Part shown: piece after piece, positions 59,116-64,000 of the stretch
How the letters are laid out: every line of letters begins with the position of its first letter
Numbering within the stretch: position 1 is the first letter of the stretch
From: BOG-908 sp965198825
GTDB lineage: Bacteria > Pseudomonadota > Alphaproteobacteria > Acetobacterales > Acetobacteraceae
Length of the DNA: 64,000 bases
Direction: 5' to 3'
Assembly: GCA_965198825.1 (NCBI GenBank)
Contig: CBDAQB010000003.1
Coordinates: forward strand, 2,177,949 to 2,241,948
Notes under the pieces: generated by a model
Database searches by the model: none
What the model was told of the DNA's origin: nothing
The model's input: only the letters and a program-made list of their open reading frames with translations
Position numbers and translations under genes: made by a program

Positions 59116-60105
59116 ATGACCCGTTCCATCCGCATCCACGAATTCGGCGACGCGAGCGTCCTGCGCATCGAAAATGTCGAGATCGGCGAACCGGGAAATG
59201 GCGAAGTCCGTCTGCGTATCCAGGCGATCGGCCTGAACCGCACGGAGATCACGCTCCGCTCCGGCCGCTCGCCCGCAAAGCCGCCACTGCCGACCGGCCT
59301 GGGCTTCGAGGCGGCCGGCGTGATCGAGGCACTCGGCCCGGACGTCACCGGATTTGCGGTGGGCGACCGCGTCGCTCTCGTCCCGGCCTATGGCGCGGCG
59401 GAATACGCGCTCTATGGCGAAGCGGCCATTGCTCCGGCGCGCGCGCTGGTCGCCATACCGGATCATGTGAGCGCCACGGAAGCCGCCGCCACCTGGGCCG
59501 CCTACGGCACGGCCTGGGGCGGCCTGGTGGAAGTGGGCGCACTCAGGCTAGGCCAGAGCGTGCTCATCAATGCGGCCTCCAGCAGCGTCGGCCTGGCGGC
59601 CATCCAGACCGCGCGACGGCTCGGCGCGCACCCGCTCGCCCTCACGCGCAGTGCCGCCAAGGCAGAAAGCCTGCGCCACCTCGGTGCGTCCGCGGTCATC
59701 GTCACCACGGCGCAGGACGTTGTGGCAGAAATCCGTGCCGTCACCGGTGGCCGCGGAGCCGAACTGGTCTTCGATCCGGTCGGCGGCCCGGACTTCGCAA
59801 CCCTCAATCAGGCCACCGCGGCGGGCGGCACGCTGGTGCTCTACGGCGCGCTCGATCCCCGGCCGACGATTGTGCCGCCCTTTGAAATCCTAGCGCGCGA
59901 TCTGACCATTCGCGGACTCGCACTCACCGCACTGACTCGCAATGACGGGCAACTCGCGGCGCTGAAGCAGTTCGTCGGCAGCGGCCTCGCCGAAGGCGCC
60001 CTTCGCCCGACCGTCGCGCGCATTTTCGCCTTCGATCGGATCGCCGAAGCACACCGGTTCATGGAAGCCGGCGAGCAGGTCGGCAAGATCGTCGTCACCG
60101 TCTGA
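59116..60105 (+). CDS. MDR-family NADPH:quinone reductase-like oxidoreductase
   Basis: A 329-residue medium-chain dehydrogenase/reductase from ATG 59116 (MTRSIRIHEFGDAS). The N-terminal GroES-like domain has GLGFEAAGVIEALGPDVTGFAVGDRV; the nucleotide-binding domain has NAASSSVGLAAIQTARRLGA. Zinc ligands are not evident. It probably reduces quinones or alpha,beta-unsaturated carbonyls with NADPH. Confidence 0.85.
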   Translation: MTRSIRIHEFGDASVLRIENVEIGEPGNGEVRLRIQAIGLNRTEITLRSGRSPAKPPLPTGLGFEAAGVIEALGPDVTGFAVGDRVALVPAYGAAEYALYGEAAIAPARALVAIPDHVSATEAAATWAAYGTAWGGLVEVGALRLGQSVLINAASSSVGLAAIQTARRLGAHPLALTRSAAKAESLRHLGASAVIVTTAQDVVAEIRAVTGGRGAELVFDPVGGPDFATLNQATAAGGTLVLYGALDPRPTIVPPFEILARDLTIRGLALTALTRNDGQLAALKQFVGSGLAEGALRPTVARIFAFDRIAEAHRFMEAGEQVGKIVVTV

Positions 60106-60132
60106 TTTATTGCCTTGCAAAGGAGATTTCCC

Positions 60133-61242
60133 ATGACAACCGAACCCCTGTTCACCCCCTATCACATGGGCGACCTGGCACTCCCGAACCGTATCGTCAT
60201 GGCGCCGCTCACGCGTATGCGGGCGGGACCTGACGATCATGTGCCAACCGCGCTGCAGGCCACGTATTACGCGCAGCGTGCGCAGGCCGGCCTGATCGTG
60301 GCCGAGGCGACTGCCATCAGTCCGGACGGGTTCGGCTGGGCAGACACGCCTGGCCTGTGGACCGCCGCTCAGCAGCGCGGCTGGCGCCACGTAACCGACG
60401 CCGTCCATGCTGCTGGCGGACGCATCGTGGCACAGCTTTGGCACACCGGCGCCATCTCCCACCCTAATCTGCGCGGCGGCGCGCGCCCGCTATCAGCCTC
60501 CGATGTCGATCCGGGACAAATATCCGTCACCGCCGCCGGTCGCGTGCCAACCGTGGCACCACGGGCGATGACGCGTGACGAGATCCACCGGACGGTCGCC
60601 GACTATGCCCGCGCCGCCCGAAACGCGATGGAGGCCGGTTTCGACGGCGTGCAGATTCTCGCCAACTATCTCTATCTTCTCGCACAGTTCATGAACAAGG
60701 CAACCAATCTCCGAACCGACGAGTATGGCGGCGGGATCGAGGACCGCGCCCGTATCCTGTTCGAAGTCGTCGAGGCCGTGCTCGGCGTTATTGAGCCGTC
60801 GCGGGTGGGGGTGAAACTCAGCCCGATGCACGAAAGCGGCGTGTTCGCTGCGAATGACGACACGCTGCCGATGGCGGAATACGCAGTCCGCGAACTTGAC
60901 GGCTATGGTCTGTCCCACCTCCTGCTGATGGGAGCCACCACCGATTTCACCGACACGCCGCTCGAACCGCTTATGGGTGATGGCATGTTCCGCCACTTCC
61001 GCCCGATCTTCAAAGGGACGCTCATTGCCAACGTCCAAATGGACGCCCTGCGCGGCAACCGTCTGATCGGTGCGGGACTGGCCGACCTTATCGCGTTCGG
61101 CCGGCCCTTCATTGCCAATCCCGACCTGGTCGAGCGTCTGAAAACCGGCGCGCCGCTCGCCGAGCCGGACTGGATGACCGTCTATGCGTCCGGCCCCCGG
61201 GGCTATTCCGACTATCCGGCCCTCCAGCCGGCCACCGTCTGA
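60133..61242 (+). CDS. Old Yellow Enzyme-family flavin oxidoreductase with altered active site
   Basis: A 369-residue OYE protein from ATG 60133 (MTTEPLFTPYHMGDLALPNR), preceded by AAAGGAG. FMN-binding marks are present (MAPLTRMRAG, QLWHTGAISHP, IAFGRPFIANPDLVERL). The usual substrate-binding HxxN segment (IHGANGYL) reads ILANYLYL, so His and Asn are Leu and Tyr. This may change or abolish enone reduction. It lies 27 bases after the MDR gene, so the two are probably cotranscribed. Confidence 0.85.
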   Translation: MTTEPLFTPYHMGDLALPNRIVMAPLTRMRAGPDDHVPTALQATYYAQRAQAGLIVAEATAISPDGFGWADTPGLWTAAQQRGWRHVTDAVHAAGGRIVAQLWHTGAISHPNLRGGARPLSASDVDPGQISVTAAGRVPTVAPRAMTRDEIHRTVADYARAARNAMEAGFDGVQILANYLYLLAQFMNKATNLRTDEYGGGIEDRARILFEVVEAVLGVIEPSRVGVKLSPMHESGVFAANDDTLPMAEYAVRELDGYGLSHLLLMGATTDFTDTPLEPLMGDGMFRHFRPIFKGTLIANVQMDALRGNRLIGAGLADLIAFGRPFIANPDLVERLKTGAPLAEPDWMTVYASGPRGYSDYPALQPATV

Positions 61243-61423
61243 CCGCCGTATAATCGAACACCGGAAGAGCGCGATCATGTTCCGTTGGCGACTTACACTG
61301 AACAACAGGCCGCTTCACCTGATCCGCGCCCCTCCCGATTGACTGTGCCACATACATCAACGCCACCGCGCCGCCTTTCTGCCTGAAACACATAATCATC
61401 CACCCCATGTCTGGAGAACCCCC

Positions 61424-62182
61424 ATGAAAATGACCGGCAATACGATCTTCATCACCGGCGGCACGTCGGGCATCGGCCGCGCGCTGGCCGAAGCGTTTCA
61501 TAAGCTTGGCAACAAGGTGATCATTTCCGGACGCAGACGCGCCAATCTCGACGAGATCATCGCCGCCAACCCCGGCATGGCCGCCATCGAACTCGACATC
61601 GCCGATCCGGCCAGCATCGAAGCCGCCGCGGCCAGGCTGATCGCCGAACATCCCGATCTCAACGTGCTCATCAACAATGCTGGCATCATGCTGCCCGACC
61701 AGGCTGCCGGCCGGATCGACGATAAGCAGATGCTCGACACCATCGGCACAAATTTCGCCGGCCCCATACGCATGACCAGCGCGCTGGTGGGTCATCTCAA
61801 GGGCAAGGAAGGTGCCGTCATAGCCTATACGAGTTCCGTTCTTGGCTTCGTGCCGATGGCACTGACGGCGGTATACTCCGCAACCAAGGCAGCACTGCAT
61901 TCCTATGCGTTGTCGCAGCGCTTCCTTCTCAAAAGCGCCGGCGTGCGGGTGATCGAGATTGCGCCACCCTGGGTGCGTACCGACCTGATGAACAGCCGCG
62001 AGGCCGAGCAGGCCATGCCGCTCGACCAGTTCATCAGCGAGACCATGGAACTGCTCGGCACCGATGCAGACGAGATCGTCGTCGAGTCCGCACGGCCGCT
62101 GCGCGACAACGCCGGTCCGCATGAACATGCGCTCGTTGACGGCTTCAACCAGCAGCTCGTGGCCTTGTTCAGCCAGGCCTGA
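61424..62182 (+). CDS. Short-chain dehydrogenase/reductase, DltE-like
   Basis: A 252-residue SDR: cofactor motif TGGTSGIG (11-18), NNAG, catalytic YSATK. The sequence resembles the DltE-type subgroup (LGNKVIISGRRRANLDEI). It follows the OYE gene by 181 bases on the same strand. Confidence 0.88.
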   Translation: MKMTGNTIFITGGTSGIGRALAEAFHKLGNKVIISGRRRANLDEIIAANPGMAAIELDIADPASIEAAAARLIAEHPDLNVLINNAGIMLPDQAAGRIDDKQMLDTIGTNFAGPIRMTSALVGHLKGKEGAVIAYTSSVLGFVPMALTAVYSATKAALHSYALSQRFLLKSAGVRVIEIAPPWVRTDLMNSREAEQAMPLDQFISETMELLGTDADEIVVESARPLRDNAGPHEHALVDGFNQQLVALFSQA

Positions 62183-62249
62183 TCTTCGGGGCGCCAGCGT
62201 GCGGCGCGGCCTGCGCGCCGCACCGCATGTCGGTGTCACCGATGCCCGC

Positions 62250-63152
62250 TCAGCCGGGTCGCTGGAACTTCAGCTCGCCGATCCGCGGCACCACCGTCTT
62301 CAACACAGGCGAGGCATTGGTCTCGCTATACCCAAGCGACAGGTCGATGACCGGCGCCACGCCCGCGAGTGGCCTGCTGATCACCGTCGGCGGGAGCAGG
62401 TTGCGCGCATAGAGCGGCATCAGCGCCACGCCTCCCGTCGAGGCCACCAGTGACACTGCCATCGAAAGATTATCCACCAGGTGATCGGGCGTGAGGTCGA
62501 TCCCGATCCGTGCCGCGTAGGCATCGGTGATGGCACGGAGCGCCGGGGATTTGTCGTGCGGAACCCCCACCAGCGCCTGCCCGGCAATATCCTGCGGCGT
62601 GATGGCGTCGCGCTCGGCCAGCCGGTGATCGGCCGTCATCAACACGATCAGCGGCTCCTCGGTCAGTCTCGTGAACACGATGCCGGGCGCATTTCGCTCC
62701 CTCCGCATGAACGCAAGATCGACCTTGCCGCGAACCAGTCCGTCCGCCAGTTCGGGAGATGACAGGCTGAGTATGACGATTTCCGTGTTGGGCAGCCCGT
62801 TGCGCAGGATGCGCAGGACCGGCGTCAGCCATTCGAATTCATATCCCGTCAGAAAACCGATCACGAAGGTCGCCTTAGCCGGTGCCGCGGCTCGCCGCGT
62901 CGCTTCCTTCGCCGCCTCGATCTGCAACAGCACTACGCGCGCATGATCCAGAAATACCCGGCCGGCCGCGGTCAACGCGATCCCCTTGGACGTGCGCGTC
63001 ATCAGTGCGCAGCCAAGCTCGGCCTCCAGATCGTGCATTTGCCGGCTGAGCGATGGCTGGGCGGTATGCAGCCGCTTCTCGGCCGCCACGGTCAGGCTGC
63101 CTTCCTCCGCGACCGCGATGAAATAGCGAAGATGACGAATATCCACCGCCAT
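62250..63152 (-). CDS. LysR-family transcriptional regulator
   Basis: A 300-residue LysR protein (MAVDIRHLRYFIAVAEEGSL) with HTH TVAAEKRLHTAQPSLSRQMHDLE. It is divergent from the SDR at 63317, with a 164-bp gap that should hold their promoters, and convergent to the SDR at 61424. Confidence 0.9.
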   Translation of the reverse strand: MAVDIRHLRYFIAVAEEGSLTVAAEKRLHTAQPSLSRQMHDLEAELGCALMTRTSKGIALTAAGRVFLDHARVVLLQIEAAKEATRRAAAPAKATFVIGFLTGYEFEWLTPVLRILRNGLPNTEIVILSLSSPELADGLVRGKVDLAFMRRERNAPGIVFTRLTEEPLIVLMTADHRLAERDAITPQDIAGQALVGVPHDKSPALRAITDAYAARIGIDLTPDHLVDNLSMAVSLVASTGGVALMPLYARNLLPPTVISRPLAGVAPVIDLSLGYSETNASPVLKTVVPRIGELKFQRPG

Positions 63153-63316
63153 ACTTTATGGGCATCACGACCAACCAACAAAGTCTTTTTCGAACGGCAC
63201 GGCAACGCACAGATCAAGGCCAGCGGAAGACAACACCACGCCGATCCCCGTGCCGAACAGCAGCCCGGCCCGACGGATTGGCATGACGCCCCCCGCGGTC
63301 ACGAAAGGATTTCAAA

Positions 63317-64000
63317 ATGAATACCCCCGTAGTCCTGATCACCGGCGCGCTCACCGGTATCGCGCGCGCCACCGCTTTCCTCTACGCCGGCAGGGGCGCC
63401 CATCTCGTCGTCTCCGGACGTCGCGAGGACGCTGGCGCGGCGCTTGTGGAAGAGTTGCGAGCCACGGGTGCACAGGCCGAGTTCGTGCGCGCCGATGTGC
63501 GCAGTGATGCCGATGTCAGCGCATTGGTTGATACCGCCGTTGCGCGCTTCGGCCGTCTCGACATCGCCATCAACACCGCCGGCACCGAGGGACAGCCTGG
63601 CCCCGCCACCGACCAGACCGCCGAGAGCTACGCAGCCACGTTCGACACAAACGTCCTGGGCACCATACTCAGCATGAAGCACGAGCTGCGCGTCATGCTG
63701 GCGCAGGGCAAAGGCAGCATCGTCAACCTCTCCTCGACCTTCGGCCATGAAGGCGGTGCGGGCGCTTCGATCTATTCGGCGAGCAAACATGCCGTCGAGG
63801 GCCTGACCAAATCCGTGGCGCTCGAAGTCGGTGACAAGGGTGTCCGCGTCAATGCCGTGGCACCAGGACCGATCCAGACCGGCATGCTCGACCGGTTCAC
63901 CGGCGGCAGCGCGGACGTCAAGGCCTACCTCGCGACGCTCAATGCGCAGAAGCGGGTCGGCCAGCCCGATGAGATTGCGCATGCAATTGTCTATGTCGCC
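63317..64000 (+). CDS. Short-chain dehydrogenase/reductase (3' end beyond window)
   Basis: An SDR starting MNTPVVLITGALTGIARATA; 228 codons are in the window. The cofactor loop reads TGALTGIA, with Ala for the last Gly of TGxxxGxG, and NNAG is NTAG. The catalytic YSASK and the VAPGPIQTGM loop are present. It is divergent from the LysR gene and probably its target. Confidence 0.87.
   Translation, partial: MNTPVVLITGALTGIARATAFLYAGRGAHLVVSGRREDAGAALVEELRATGAQAEFVRADVRSDADVSALVDTAVARFGRLDIAINTAGTEGQPGPATDQTAESYAATFDTNVLGTILSMKHELRVMLAQGKGSIVNLSSTFGHEGGAGASIYSASKHAVEGLTKSVALEVGDKGVRVNAVAPGPIQTGMLDRFTGGSADVKAYLATLNAQKRVGQPDEIAHAIVYVA

Overview
The window comes from a GC-rich alphaproteobacterium. 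The family is probably Acetobacteraceae or a relative, but that is an inference from gene style and from an A/T-run inverted repeat that I recall from acetic acid bacteria and could not check. Two host regions flank one complete-looking prophage.

Host left (1-6099, minus strand): a soluble NAD-dependent formate dehydrogenase operon, fdsG-fdsB-fdsA (fdsA runs off the window start), behind a LysR-type regulator gene with a dyad operator, then a tRNA-Lys(CTT) gene. Host right (57244-64000): a LysR regulator, a quinone reductase-like MDR protein, an Old Yellow Enzyme homologue, an SDR, a second LysR regulator and a second SDR cut by the window edge. This looks like an enone/aldehyde reduction locus.

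Prophage (about 6055-57243, 51.2 kb): integrated in the 3' half of tRNA-Lys. The 45-bp attachment repeats (6055-6099 and 57199-57243) differ at only two bases, and these two bases pair with each other in the T stem. From left to right it holds: a minus-strand early operon (15475 down to 6102) of mostly translationally coupled small genes, including the tyrosine integrase, a probable excisionase-like protein, a helicase-DNA methyltransferase fusion and a DUF4326 protein; an immunity region (15496-16531) with an S24-type repressor flanked on both sides by copies of one palindromic operator and a divergent Cro-like gene; a secreted moron-like protein; and a plus-strand regulation and replication module (17244-24001) with a CII-like protein, two GcrA-type proteins, a Toprim primase, a MazG-like protein, a P-loop helicase, an iteron cluster that looks like an origin, and an HTH protein before the late genes.

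The late region (24096-57139) combines a lambda-type head module (Nu1/A terminase, gpW, portal, S49 protease, decoration protein, gpE capsid, FII) with a Mu-type contractile tail (sheath, tube, chaperone with a probable -1 frameshift, tape measure, gpN, gpP, gp45, gp46, gp47, gp48), so the virion should be a myovirus. Lysis genes follow: two membrane proteins and a SleB-type endolysin.

The last 10 kb is the most unusual part. It encodes seven proteins with clear Sec signal peptides and cysteine-rich mature sequences, among them a beta-helix protein, a possible GH12-like protein and a glycine-rich fibre. A signal-less GH43-like tailspike and an inverted O-acyltransferase gene lie among them. 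A 110-bp inverted-repeat element occurs once in the host fds operon and once inside the prophage baseplate operon, with a solo arm before the endolysin.
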